From the NCBI GenBank assembly GCA_011389895.1, contig JAABTN010000008.1:41719-105718 (forward strand): a DNA stretch of 64,000 nucleotides, in the 5' to 3' direction. This stretch comes from Maritimibacter sp. Lineage in GTDB: Bacteria; Pseudomonadota; Alphaproteobacteria; Rhodobacterales; Rhodobacteraceae. Within the stretch, counting starts at the first letter, position 1, and every line of letters begins with the position of its first letter. The notes under the pieces were generated by a model. The model did not search any database. It was not told the origin of the DNA and was given only the letters and a program-made list of their open reading frames with translations. Positions 18,339 through 27,278 of this stretch are shown piece by piece. The position numbers and the translations under genes were made by a program.

Positions 18339-19106
18339 ATGCTTGGAATCATGGGGGAAATACCGCTCGTCTTGATGGCGGTTGCCACGGCGCTCGCGGT
18401 CTTCGCGGGCTTCGTGAAGGGGGCGGTGGGCTTTGCGCTTCCCATGATCCTGATTTCGGGGATGGGAAGCATTCTGCCCGCCGAATGGGCGCTTGCCGGT
18501 CTGATTCTGCCCACCTTGGTGTCGAACCTCGTGCAGGGGTTCGCCGGGGGATGGCGCGAAGCCTGGGGCGTGGTCACGCGGTTTCGCGTCTATATCGTCA
18601 CGCTGCTCACCGTGCTGGCGCTGGCCGCGCAGCTTGTCACGCTTGTGCCCGACGGGGTGCTGTTCGGTCTCATCGGCCTGCCAGTGACGGCGTTTGCCCT
18701 GACCCAGATCGTGGGCTGGAGCCTGACGCTCGACGCGGCCCGGCGGCGCTACGAGATTGCGATGGGCGTGGTGGCCGGGTTGATGAGCGGGTTTTCGGGC
18801 ACATGGGGGCCGCCGACGGTGATGTATCTTACCGCGATAGGCACCGGCAAACGGGCGGCGATGCGGGCGCAGGGCGTGATCTATCTTCTCGGGTCGATCA
18901 TGCTGCTGGTGGCACACCTGCGCTCGGGCATCCTCGACCGGGACACGGTGCCATGGTCGCTCTGGCTGATCGCGCCCGTGCTCATCGGCATGTGGATCGG
19001 TGGCAAGGCGCATGCCCGGATGAACCCGGCGCGGTTTCGGCAGATGATGCTCTGGGTGCTTCTCGTCGCCGGGCTCAACCTGATCCGGCGTGGTATCATG
19101 GGATGA
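18339..19106 (+). CDS. TauE/SafE-type sulfite exporter family permease
   Basis: A 255-residue membrane protein with about seven or eight hydrophobic segments and two-fold repeat character. GFVKGAVGFALPMILISG (about 22-39) and GVVAGLMSGFSGTWGPPTVMYL (about 145-165) are the duplicated family motifs. Relatives move sulfite, sulfoacetate or other small organic anions out of the cell. The ATG at 18339 was used; 18351 is possible. The two genes are divergent, sharing the region that contains the mcd operators. The substrate is not predictable. Confidence 0.85.
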   Translation: MLGIMGEIPLVLMAVATALAVFAGFVKGAVGFALPMILISGMGSILPAEWALAGLILPTLVSNLVQGFAGGWREAWGVVTRFRVYIVTLLTVLALAAQLVTLVPDGVLFGLIGLPVTAFALTQIVGWSLTLDAARRRYEIAMGVVAGLMSGFSGTWGPPTVMYLTAIGTGKRAAMRAQGVIYLLGSIMLLVAHLRSGILDRDTVPWSLWLIAPVLIGMWIGGKAHARMNPARFRQMMLWVLLVAGLNLIRRGIMG

Positions 19107-19109
19107 GCG

Positions 19110-19673
19110 TCAGCTAGTGATCGCGGGCCCCGCGCATTTTTCGAGGCGGATCAGGCTGTCTTCCGGCGGGATCACGAAAAAGGTCTGCCGCAACAAAAGC
19201 TCACCGTCCAGACGCAGCTCCATCGTCCATTCGCCAAGCTGGATTTCATAGGCGTCGTCGAACCGGAACAGCGAGAGCGACGTGGCATCGTCGTAGACCG
19301 TGTTCACCCATTCCTCGCGCTCGACCGGCGGGGTGCCGAAGGGCGGGTGGATGGTCGTGACAAGCACATTGGCCGACCCCGCCCCCTCTTCGAGCTTGTA
19401 GCGAATGCCGAACCCCATATCGAGCTCTCCGGGCACGATCGCGGATTGGAAATCGGGCGTGACGTCGCCTTCGATGAGGTCGATGAAGCCACGCTCGGTG
19501 CCCGGCGCGGCCTCTTGCCCGGTGGCCTCGATGGGGCAGAATATGCCGGCTTGCAGCAGCTCGATCGGGGCCTTGACGACGTCGCCGCCTTGGGCGACGG
19601 CGGCACCGGCCAAGGCCGCGAACGCCCCGCCGGACAGGGCGAGGCGTTTCAGGATATTTGCGACAATCCCCAC
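19110..19673 (-). CDS. DUF3859-type exported protein
   Basis: A 187-residue protein with an N-terminal hydrophobic signal (about residues 8-27, ending AAVAQ). The remainder is beta-rich with a mid-domain FGIRYKLEEG and a VTTIHPPFGTPP segment, which match the DUF3859 pattern. The function is unknown; a periplasmic or surface role is likely from the signal. It lies four bases past the pckA stop on the same strand and may be read from the same transcript. Confidence 0.7.
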   Translation of the reverse strand: MGIVANILKRLALSGGAFAALAGAAVAQGGDVVKAPIELLQAGIFCPIEATGQEAAPGTERGFIDLIEGDVTPDFQSAIVPGELDMGFGIRYKLEEGAGSANVLVTTIHPPFGTPPVEREEWVNTVYDDATSLSLFRFDDAYEIQLGEWTMELRLDGELLLRQTFFVIPPEDSLIRLEKCAGPAITS

Positions 19674-19676
19674 GGA

Positions 19677-21275
19677 TCAGCCGATCGCGGCGGCTTTCAC
19701 ATCGTCGTCGATGTAGTCGAGGTATTGTTCGAAATTCTCGGCGAACATTTTCACCAGCTTCGCGGCCTGGGCGTCAAAGGCATCCTTGTCCCCCCAGGTG
19801 CGGCGCGGGTCAAGCAGCACCTCGGGCACCCCGTCAACATGCACCGGCACTTCGAAGCCGAAGTTCGGATCCTTGCGGTATTCCACGTCCGACAGCGCCC
19901 CTTCGAGCGCGGCGGACAGCAGAGTGCGCGTCGCCTTGATCGGCATCCGCGAGCCGATACCAAAGGCTCCGCCGGTCCAGCCGGTGTTCACGAGCCAGCA
20001 GGTCGCCCCATGCTTTGCGATCTTCGCCTGAAGCAGTTTGCCGTATTCTTCGGGCCGACGCGGCATGAAGGGGGCGCCAAAGCAGGTCGAGAAGGTCGGG
20101 ATCGGTTCGACCACACCCACTTCCGTGCCCGGCGTCTTCGACGTGAAGCCGGAGAGGAAATGATACATCGCCTGTGCGGGGGTCAGGCGCGCGATCGGGG
20201 GCAGAACCCCGAAGGCGTCGCAGGTCAGCATGACGATGTTCTTGGGATGCCCCCCCAGCGCCGTTTCCGAGGCGTTCGAGATATAGTGCAGCGGGTAGGC
20301 GCAGCGCATGTTGTCGGTGATCGAGTTGTCCTCGAAATCCAACTCCTTGGTCTCGTCGTCGTAGACCATGTTCTCGATCACGGTGCCGAACATCGAGCAG
20401 GTGGCGTAGATCTCCGGTTCGGCTTCGGCCGAAAGGTTGATCGTCTTGGCATAGCACCCGCCTTCGAAGTTGAAGGTGCCGCGGTCGGACCAGCCGTGTT
20501 CATCGTCGCCGATGAGAACGCGGGCGGGGTCGGCCGAAAGCGTGGTCTTGCCGGTGCCGGACAGGCCAAAGAAGATCGCGGTATCGACCGGGTTGCCCGG
20601 CGCGTGGTTGGCCGAGCAATGCATCGCCATGATGCCCCGACCGGGCAGGATGTAATTCAGTAGCGTGAACACGGATTTCTTGTTCTCGCCCGCGTATTCG
20701 GTTCCGCCGATCAGGATGATCTTCTTCTCGAAATTGAGCGCGATCACCGTTTCGGACCGACATCCGTGTTTCTTTGGATCGGCCTTGAAGGTCGGACAGT
20801 TGATGATGGTGAATTCAGGCTCGAATTCATCCAGTTCGTCACGCTCGGGGCGGCGCAGCATGGTGCGGATGAACAGCGAATGCCAGGCAAGCTCGGTCAC
20901 CACGCGCACGTCGAGCCGGTTGGCGGGATCGGCCCCGCCGAACAGGTCCTGCACGAAATAATCCTTACCCTTCATGTGGTCGATCATGTCGGCCTGAAGC
21001 ACGTCGAATTTCGACGGGTCCATCGGTGGGTTGTTTTCCCACCAGATGCTGTCTTTCACGTTCTCGGTTTCGACGACAAATTTGTCCTTGGGCGAGCGTC
21101 CGGTGTGTTTGCCGGTCGAAACCAGCATGGTTCCACCCTGACCCAGATGCCCCTCGTCACGCTTGAGCGCCTCTTCGATCAGGTCGGATTCGATGAGGTT
21201 GTAATAGACATTACCCAACCCTTCGATGCCTTGCTCATCCAATCGAAACGAAGGGTTCACCCGTCCCATGGTCAT
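19677..21275 (-). CDS. pckA: Phosphoenolpyruvate carboxykinase (ATP)
   Basis: A 532-residue ATP-dependent PEPCK that converts oxaloacetate to PEP at the head of gluconeogenesis. Visible signatures are the substrate-binding [14 protein letters not shown] block ([13 protein letters not shown], about 58-70), [14 protein letters not shown] with the catalytic lysines, the kinase P-loop [14 protein letters not shown] (about 235-248), and the DDEHGWSD metal loop after it. The second of two adjacent ATGs was chosen (GGGAG seven bases upstream). It is divergent from chvI, the classic alphaproteobacterial arrangement in which ChvI influences pckA expression. Confidence 0.97.
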   Translation of the reverse strand: MTMGRVNPSFRLDEQGIEGLGNVYYNLIESDLIEEALKRDEGHLGQGGTMLVSTGKHTGRSPKDKFVVETENVKDSIWWENNPPMDPSKFDVLQADMIDHMKGKDYFVQDLFGGADPANRLDVRVVTELAWHSLFIRTMLRRPERDELDEFEPEFTIINCPTFKADPKKHGCRSETVIALNFEKKIILIGGTEYAGENKKSVFTLLNYILPGRGIMAMHCSANHAPGNPVDTAIFFGLSGTGKTTLSADPARVLIGDDEHGWSDRGTFNFEGGCYAKTINLSAEAEPEIYATCSMFGTVIENMVYDDETKELDFEDNSITDNMRCAYPLHYISNASETALGGHPKNIVMLTCDAFGVLPPIARLTPAQAMYHFLSGFTSKTPGTEVGVVEPIPTFSTCFGAPFMPRRPEEYGKLLQAKIAKHGATCWLVNTGWTGGAFGIGSRMPIKATRTLLSAALEGALSDVEYRKDPNFGFEVPVHVDGVPEVLLDPRRTWGDKDAFDAQAAKLVKMFAENFEQYLDYIDDDVKAAAIG

Positions 21276-21278
21276 CAT

Positions 21279-21607
21279 TGCGCTCCCACCCGGTCCTGCC
21301 GGTTCATTGTTGGTCCCCGATACCACGCTGTCGCCCGGTGGGGAGACCGTGATGCCGCGCCTATAACATGGCGATCTTGTAAAGGACTAGAGCACATCTC
21401 GGCGTTAGCGGTCACACGGCACCTGTTTGCGCAATCAGGCTGATTTCGCTTTTTTGCCCCGCCTCAAAACAGCCAAAATTAACCAATTATGATGCTCAAT
21501 GGACTCATTCGCGTTGCCGATTCGCACTTGGGAGTTGATTTTCAACCGGTATTTGGATTCTATAGTGCAAAAAATTGGCAGAAACGAGCAGCACAAGGAC
21601 ATCATAA
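21279..21607. promoter_or_regulatory. pckA-chvI divergent control region
   Basis: This 329-base gap carries no gene. It is clearly more AT-rich than its neighbours, especially from 21440 to 21600, which suits two back-to-back promoters. A candidate chvI -10 (TATAGT, 21561-21566) sits 16 bases after TTTTCA (21539-21544). In rhizobia ChvI-linked control of pckA is known; any ChvI site here would need binding data. Confidence 0.45.
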
Positions 21608-22309
21608 ATGTCACGGATCGCACTGGTGGACGACGACAGGAACATCCTGACGTCAGTATCTATGACTCTCGAAGCCGAAGGTTTCGACGTCGAAACATAT
21701 AACGACGGGCAGCAGGCGCTGGACGCGTTCAACAAGCAGCTTCCGGACATGGCGGTCTTCGATATCAAGATGCCGCGCATGGATGGGATGGATCTGCTTC
21801 AACGTGTGCGCCAGAAAACCAACATGCCGGTGATCTTTCTCACCTCGAAAGACGATGAGATCGACGAGGTTCTCGGCCTGCGCATGGGCGCGGACGATTA
21901 CGTGAAAAAGCCCTTCTCCCAACGGCTTCTGGTGGAACGCATCCGGGCGCTCTTGCGTCGGCAGGATGCGCTCGATGGTGTCGTGATGCCGGACACCGAG
22001 GAGAACAAGGTGATGGTGCGCGGCGAATTGTCGATGGACCCGCTGCGCCACGCGGTGAAATGGAAGGGCAAGGACGTGTCTCTGACCGTCACCGAATTCC
22101 TGCTGTTGCAGGCGCTGGCACAACGTCCGGGGTTCGTGAAAAGCCGCGATCAGCTTATGGACGTGGCCTATGACGACCAAGTTTACGTCGACGACCGCAC
22201 CATCGACAGCCACATCAAGCGGCTTCGGAAGAAGATGCGGATGGTCGATGACGAATTCTCGGCGATTGAGACGCTTTACGGTATCGGCTACCGTTATAAC
22301 GAAGAATAG
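21608..22309 (+). CDS. chvI: OmpR-type response regulator ChvI
   Basis: A 233-residue two-component regulator with receiver domain (residues 3-115) and winged-helix DNA-binding domain (about 140-230). The acidic pocket DDD (8-10), phospho-acceptor D52 in [12 protein letters not shown], the T in VIFLTSKD and lysine in VKKPF are intact. The C-terminal part ends with the typical [13 protein letters not shown] and YGIGYRY. It pairs with the sensor kinase 28 bases downstream. In rhizobia ChvGI responds to acid or envelope stress and acts on exopolysaccharide, outer membrane and central carbon genes. Confidence 0.95.
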   Translation: MSRIALVDDDRNILTSVSMTLEAEGFDVETYNDGQQALDAFNKQLPDMAVFDIKMPRMDGMDLLQRVRQKTNMPVIFLTSKDDEIDEVLGLRMGADDYVKKPFSQRLLVERIRALLRRQDALDGVVMPDTEENKVMVRGELSMDPLRHAVKWKGKDVSLTVTEFLLLQALAQRPGFVKSRDQLMDVAYDDQVYVDDRTIDSHIKRLRKKMRMVDDEFSAIETLYGIGYRYNEE

Positions 22310-22340
22310 GGCGATGAGCGCCTTGGCGGGGTAGCGCTTG

Positions 22341-24149
22341 GTGAGGGACACGGAGGCATCCAACGACAGCGCCGATGTGGTGCTTGGCGAGGATTGGGTT
22401 GACCCCGAGTCCTCGGCGGATGCGGAACTGCGCGCGTCGCAGTCACGGCGAAAGTCGATCTCGGTCAACCGGTCGCCGCTTGCCCGCAAGATCATTACCT
22501 TCAACCTGCTCGGTCTCGTCGTGCTCGTGGCCGGGGTGCTTTATCTCAACCCGGTGCGCGATAGCCTTGTTGCGCAACGCGAACGCGCGCTGGTCTCAAC
22601 CGCCGAACTGGTGGCGGAGATTTTCGAGGTGCAGCAAACCGTCGGGGCGCCAACCCCGCCACCGGAGGTTGACGCGACCACAGGGGCGACCACTGGGGCA
22701 GACCCGGCCCCCGATGCCGCTGAAGCCCCTGACATGGCGGATGCGCCTGTGTCCGAGGCGGGCATGACACCTGACGTTGTGCAAAGCGTGCTGGAACAGG
22801 CGCAGGTTTACGACAGCGGCGAGATCACGGTTTTCGGCGTGGATGGCGCGGTGCTCGGGGCGACCTCGGGCCTGTCTTCTGCTGCGCGACCGAATGTCGT
22901 CGGCTTGCAGGTTGACGAACGCTCAACGATCATCACTGATTTCCTGTCGCGCATTTGGGAAGCTGTGGCGAGCCTTGTGGCAGCCCAATCAAACGATCCG
23001 CCAACCCCGGTCGACAGTGTCGAATTGGCGCGCGAATTGCTTCCCGATGTCTACGGCGGGGCCACGCGCATCAAGGGCGGGCAGGATGTGAACGGGGCGA
23101 CCCGGTTCACCGTTGTCACCCCGATCAGCGTGGATGGCACCGTGCGCGGTGCCGTGGCGCTGACCACCGTGGGGGGCGAATTGGACGCGCTGGTGCGGGC
23201 CGAACGTGAGCAGGTGCTCCAGATGTTCGTGATCGCCATTCTCGTGTCGATTGGCCTGAGCCTCGTGTTGGCCTCGACCATCGCCAATCCGCTCGCCGAT
23301 CTTGCCGCTGCTGCCGAGATCGGGCGTGACAAGAACTCCGGCACGGTCAACGCGGGCCGCGTGCGCATCCCCGACTTGTCGGGGCGACCGGATGAAATCG
23401 GCCGACTATCCAAGGCCTTACGCGGCATGGTCGCAGCCCTTTACGACCGGATCGACGCGAACGAACAATTCGCCGCCGACGTGGCGCATGAAATCAAGAA
23501 CCCGCTTGCCTCGCTCAGATCCGCCGTGGGCACGCTGCGCGTCGCGCGCAAGGACGAACAGCGCGAACGCTTGCTCGATGTCATCGACCATGACGTGCGC
23601 CGGCTTGACCGGCTGGTCAGCGATATCTCGAACGCCTCGCGGCTCGACAGCGAGCTGGTGAAGGAAGAAGAAGAAGCCTTCGATCTGCTCAAGATGATCC
23701 GCAACCTGACCGAATACCTCGGCAACGAGGCGCAGGGAAAAGGCGTCGATTTCATCACCGACTTGCCGCCCGACCCGATCGTGATCAGCGGTTTGGAAGC
23801 GCGGCTTGCGCAGGTCTTCGTGAACCTTATCACCAATGGGCTGAGCTTTTGTGACGAAGGCGACGCGATCCGTGTCTGGGCGCGCCACCGGGATAACCGC
23901 GTTCTGGTCGTGGTCGAGGACACCGGCCCCGGCATTCCCGAAGAGGCGCTCGCGAAGATATTCAACCGCTTCTACTCCGAGCGCCCCGAAGGCCAATTCG
24001 GCAATAACTCCGGTCTCGGGCTCGCCATTTCGAAACAGATCATCGAGGCACATGGTGGCGTGATCTGGGCCGAGAACATCCGGCCCACCGATGCCGACAT
24101 CACCTCGGAGCCGCTGGGTGCGCGCTTCGTCGTGGGCCTGCCGGTTTGA
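22341..24149 (+). CDS. chvG: Sensor histidine kinase ChvG
   Basis: A 602-residue membrane kinase. Two transmembrane segments (about 50-70 and 295-315) flank a periplasmic sensor; a HAMP domain follows, then the phospho-acceptor histidine in AADVAHEIKNPLASL (about 383) and an ATPase domain with DTGPGIPEEAL and GLGLAISKQI. The sensor includes a 40-residue low-complexity insert rich in Pro, Ala, Thr and Asp (roughly residues 98-138), unlike the compact form of rhizobia. GTG at 22341 or the TTG just before it can start the protein. The stop overlaps the start of hprK. Confidence 0.94.
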   Translation: MRDTEASNDSADVVLGEDWVDPESSADAELRASQSRRKSISVNRSPLARKIITFNLLGLVVLVAGVLYLNPVRDSLVAQRERALVSTAELVAEIFEVQQTVGAPTPPPEVDATTGATTGADPAPDAAEAPDMADAPVSEAGMTPDVVQSVLEQAQVYDSGEITVFGVDGAVLGATSGLSSAARPNVVGLQVDERSTIITDFLSRIWEAVASLVAAQSNDPPTPVDSVELARELLPDVYGGATRIKGGQDVNGATRFTVVTPISVDGTVRGAVALTTVGGELDALVRAEREQVLQMFVIAILVSIGLSLVLASTIANPLADLAAAAEIGRDKNSGTVNAGRVRIPDLSGRPDEIGRLSKALRGMVAALYDRIDANEQFAADVAHEIKNPLASLRSAVGTLRVARKDEQRERLLDVIDHDVRRLDRLVSDISNASRLDSELVKEEEEAFDLLKMIRNLTEYLGNEAQGKGVDFITDLPPDPIVISGLEARLAQVFVNLITNGLSFCDEGDAIRVWARHRDNRVLVVVEDTGPGIPEEALAKIFNRFYSERPEGQFGNNSGLGLAISKQIIEAHGGVIWAENIRPTDADITSEPLGARFVVGLPV

Positions 24150-24601
24150 ACGCGGACAAGGGCAAGGACACGCCACCGCTTCATGCGTCGGCCATCGCGC
24201 TTGGTCACAAGGGCGTGTTGTTCACCGGCGCCTCCGGCAGCGGCAAATCCGCCATGGCGCTTGAGCTTGTCGCGCTGGGGGCCGAGCTTGTCGCAGATGA
24301 CATGGTTCGGATTGTCGCCGGTGACGAAGGCTGGCCGATGCTGAGCGCCACGACCCGCTTGCGCGGGGTCATCGAAGCGCGCGGTCTGGGCCTCATCACC
24401 GTGCCGCACCGCGCCCGTGCCCCCCTGTCCCTGATCGTCGAGATGGACAGGACCGAGACCGCCCGCCTGCCGGATCAGGTGACGCGCGACATTCTGGGTC
24501 AGCCGGTGCCGGTGATTGCACGGGTTGACACCCCCCACTTCCCCGCGTTCCTTTTCGCCTATCTGAAAGGGGGTCGGGTCGCGGTGTCGCCGGGCGATTG
24601 A
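24146..24601 (+). CDS. hprK: HPr kinase/phosphorylase, short alphaproteobacterial form
   Basis: A 151-residue protein consisting only of the C-terminal catalytic domain of HprK, about half the length of the Gram-positive enzyme. The P-loop GASGSGKS is at residues 28-35, and LVADDMVRI and GLGLITVPH follow. It should phosphorylate HPr on a serine and couple nutrient state to ChvGI and the PTS. It begins with TTG that overlaps the chvG stop (TTGA), so translation is coupled. Confidence 0.93.
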   Translation: MNADKGKDTPPLHASAIALGHKGVLFTGASGSGKSAMALELVALGAELVADDMVRIVAGDEGWPMLSATTRLRGVIEARGLGLITVPHRARAPLSLIVEMDRTETARLPDQVTRDILGQPVPVIARVDTPHFPAFLFAYLKGGRVAVSPGD

Positions 24602-24632
24602 CCGCGCGCGGCGCAAGATCCGAGGATAACGC

Positions 24633-25541
24633 ATGATCGAAACGACCGACGCCTTTCAAACCGCGCCTCGCGTGGTGCTCGTGACCGGCCCATCCGGGGC
24701 CGGGCGCACCAGCGCGCTTCACGTGCTTGAGGATGTCGGCTTCGAGATCATCGACAACCTTCCCATCAGCCTCATTCCCCGGGTTCTGGGGGCCGCACCC
24801 CCCGACCGCCCCATCGCGCTGGGTATTGACGTGCGCAACCGGGATTTCTCGGCGGGCTCGGTGCTCGACCTGATCGACGGCGTCGACCTGCCGCGCCCTT
24901 ACCGGATCGAGGTGCTCTATCTCGATTGTCGGCCCGATGTGCTGGTCAACCGCTATTCTGAAACACGCCGCCGCCATCCGTTGTCGCCCGACGAAATGCC
25001 CGAGGCCGGGATTGCGCGCGAAACCGACCTTCTGGAACCGGTCAAGGTGCGCGCCGATCTGCTGATCGACACCTCCGGGATGTCGCCCCATGATCTCAAG
25101 TCCGAGCTCAAGGCGGTTTTCGACCCCGAGGATGCGGTGGGGCTGTCTGTCTCGGTGCAGAGCTTTTCCTACAAACGCGGCGTGCCGCGCGGGCTTGACC
25201 TCGTGTTCGATGTCCGGTTCCTGCGCAACCCGCATTGGGACGAAACCTTGCGCCCGCTGACCGGCGCGAGCGCAGCGGTGGCCGCACATATCGCAGAAGA
25301 CCCGCGCTATCCCCCGTTCTTTGAAAAAACCTTCGACCTGATCGAATTCCTGCTCCCGGCATACGGCGAGGAAGGCAAGTCGCACCTTTCCATCGGGTTC
25401 GGTTGCACCGGGGGGCGACACCGCTCGGTTGCCCTTACGGAAACCATGGCAAAGGCCCTTGCAGACAAGGGCTGGCGGGTGTCAATTAGGCATCGGGAGC
25501 TGGAACGTCTTGGGGACCGGGGCGTGCGGCGTGGGACCTAG
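24633..25541 (+). CDS. rapZ: RapZ-type nucleotide-binding protein
   Basis: A 302-residue member of the RapZ/YvcJ family. The Walker A site is GPSGAGRT (residues 19-26), and the N-terminal kinase-like domain is followed by the C-terminal domain with SFSYKRGVPRGLDLVFDVRFLRNP and the closing IGFGCTGGRHRSV. In E. coli RapZ is an RNase E adapter in glmS control; in other bacteria it binds nucleotides with uncertain role. Its place in the PTS locus is conserved in many Proteobacteria. Confidence 0.95.
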   Translation: MIETTDAFQTAPRVVLVTGPSGAGRTSALHVLEDVGFEIIDNLPISLIPRVLGAAPPDRPIALGIDVRNRDFSAGSVLDLIDGVDLPRPYRIEVLYLDCRPDVLVNRYSETRRRHPLSPDEMPEAGIARETDLLEPVKVRADLLIDTSGMSPHDLKSELKAVFDPEDAVGLSVSVQSFSYKRGVPRGLDLVFDVRFLRNPHWDETLRPLTGASAAVAAHIAEDPRYPPFFEKTFDLIEFLLPAYGEEGKSHLSIGFGCTGGRHRSVALTETMAKALADKGWRVSIRHRELERLGDRGVRRGT

Positions 25542-25573
25542 GGTCATGGACCCGCAGAACTGAGGTTCATTGC

Positions 25574-25966
25574 GTGATCGGAATCGTGATCGTGGCGCAT
25601 GGTGGGCTGGCCGGGGAATATCTTTCCGCGGTCGAACATGTCGTGGGCAAGATGGATGGCGTGCGGGCGATCCGGATCGCGGCCGATTGTGACCGAAGCC
25701 TCAAGCGGACCGAGATCATGTCGGCGGCGGATGCGGTCGATATCGGTGACGGCGTGATCGTCGTGGTCGATATGTTTGGCGGCAGCCCATCAAACCTTTC
25801 CCTGCCTGCCTGCGCCGGGGAAAACCGCAAAATCCTCTATGGCGCGAACCTTCCCATGCTCGTAAAACTGGCGAAATCCCGCCACGGAAGCGTTGAAGAA
25901 GCCAGCCGGGCCGCGCTCGCCGCCGGACGCAAGTATATTGATGCCATTGACGGCGCGGCGACCTGA
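25574..25966 (+). CDS. PTS EIIA component, mannose family
   Basis: A 130-residue EIIA of the mannose/fructose type with the phospho-acceptor H9 in VIVAHGGLA, the conserved DMFGGSPSN loop (about 69-77) and an NLPML-type C-terminal strand. No membrane subunit or EI gene is near. In alphaproteobacteria this EIIA is usually part of a regulatory chain (PtsP, HPr, EIIA) rather than sugar uptake. It starts with GTG and precedes HPr by 14 bases. Confidence 0.93.
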   Translation: MIGIVIVAHGGLAGEYLSAVEHVVGKMDGVRAIRIAADCDRSLKRTEIMSAADAVDIGDGVIVVVDMFGGSPSNLSLPACAGENRKILYGANLPMLVKLAKSRHGSVEEASRAALAAGRKYIDAIDGAAT

Positions 25967-25980
25967 GAGGACCCGACAAC

Positions 25981-26259
25981 ATGACAACCTCGCTGGCGCG
26001 GAAGATGAAGATCATCAATGAGAAGGGCCTGCATGCCCGGGCCTCGGCAAAGTTTGTCGATGTCGTGGAAAACCATGATGCCCGCGCGCGCGTGTCTAAA
26101 GACGGGATGGAGGCAGAGGGCGATTCGATCATGGGTCTTTTGATGCTCGCGGCGTCGAAAGGCACGGAAATCGAGGTCGAGACATCCGGGCCGCAGGCCG
26201 AACCGCTGATAGAGGCCCTTGATGCGCTTGTGGCTGACAAATTCGGTGAAGGCATGTAA
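25981..26259 (+). CDS. ptsH: HPr phosphocarrier protein
   Basis: A 92-residue HPr. The histidine that takes phosphate from EI is H18 in KGLHARAS, and the HprK target serine is S49 in GDSIMGLLML. It should receive phosphate from a PEP-dependent EI (not in window) and pass it to the EIIA just upstream. The coupling of HPr, HprK and ChvGI in one locus argues for a regulatory rather than transport role. Confidence 0.95.
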   Translation: MTTSLARKMKIINEKGLHARASAKFVDVVENHDARARVSKDGMEAEGDSIMGLLMLAASKGTEIEVETSGPQAEPLIEALDALVADKFGEGM

Positions 26260-26301
26260 AACCGGCTGACCGCGCGAGTCGAAATCACGGGAGCGTCCAG
26301 T

Positions 26302-27243
26302 TTGGACCAATCAATCGAGAAAATGACCCCGGCGCGTAACGCCGGACGTCACAGCGACAGTGAGCGCACGCAGGCCACCGCGACAGGGGGCCAAGGAACG
26401 CCGGAAGACCCGGTCCTGAACCACACGTATTCCAAACGTGATCTGAGCTACGCCACCACCTTTGACAACAAGCTTCAGGCCACCTTCATTCGCGCGATGG
26501 AGCTGTTCACCGGCAAACTGCAGGTGTTCCGGATGATCCGGAAATTCGAGCGTATGGGGGCCCCCACCGGGATCGAATTCTGGACCGGCGCGCTCAAGGC
26601 CATGGGGATCGACGTGCTCACCCCGCAGGAACAGATCGACCGCATTCCGAAAACGGGCCCGGTCATTGTCGTTGCCAATCACACCCATGGTCTGGTCGAC
26701 GGGATGATCATGGCCCATCTCATCGGGTCCGTGCGGTCGGATTTCCAGATCCTTACACGCTCAGTTCTGACCGGTCTGGACCAGGCGGCGAGCTCTTTTC
26801 TGATCCCGGTTCCGTTTCCGCACGAACCGGACGCCCAACAGAAGGGCAAGGAAATGCGGGCAAAGGCGTTGGAGCGTTTGCGCGAAGGCGGCGTGGTTGC
26901 CCTGTTCCCGTCAGGCATCGTGGCGGCTTCGGACACATGGTTTGGCCCGCCGGTCGAGGCGGAATGGAACGTCTTTACCGCACAGTTGATCCGAAAGACG
27001 GGTGCGACGGTCGTTCCGATGCGGTTTCGCGGCGGCAACACGCGCGCCTATAACATCGCGAACAAGATTTCGGCGACCCTCCGGCAGGGGCTTTTGATCC
27101 ATGAGATCGTGAAAGCCTGCAACAAGCCCGCTTCGCCCACAATTGGCGAGCCGCTGACCGAGGATCAGTTGACGCGGCTTAAGTCGGACCCGCGCGGGTT
27201 CATCGCGTGGCTGCGCAACCACACCCTGACCCTTACCGACTAA
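26302..27243 (+). CDS. PlsC-like lysophospholipid acyltransferase
   Basis: A 313-residue protein of the glycerolipid acyltransferase group. The histidine-aspartate motif appears as NHTHGLVDGMI (about 123-133), which has five rather than four residues between the first His and Asp; this spacing is seen in some distant members. FPSGIVAAS (about 200) fits the third motif in place of FPEGTRS. An N-terminal region of about 60 residues is polar and poorly conserved. It starts with TTG preceded by GGGAG. The substrate is unknown; a lysophosphatidate or other lipid acceptor is possible. Confidence 0.78.
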   Translation: MDQSIEKMTPARNAGRHSDSERTQATATGGQGTPEDPVLNHTYSKRDLSYATTFDNKLQATFIRAMELFTGKLQVFRMIRKFERMGAPTGIEFWTGALKAMGIDVLTPQEQIDRIPKTGPVIVVANHTHGLVDGMIMAHLIGSVRSDFQILTRSVLTGLDQAASSFLIPVPFPHEPDAQQKGKEMRAKALERLREGGVVALFPSGIVAASDTWFGPPVEAEWNVFTAQLIRKTGATVVPMRFRGGNTRAYNIANKISATLRQGLLIHEIVKACNKPASPTIGEPLTEDQLTRLKSDPRGFIAWLRNHTLTLTD

Positions 27244-27278
27244 GCCGGATTGGGGCCGTTTCGTGACGCACCGTCGCG

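Noticed and set aside
19347..20663. 438-codon plus-strand frame across pckA
   Set aside because: It is the antisense shadow of the clear PEPCK gene.
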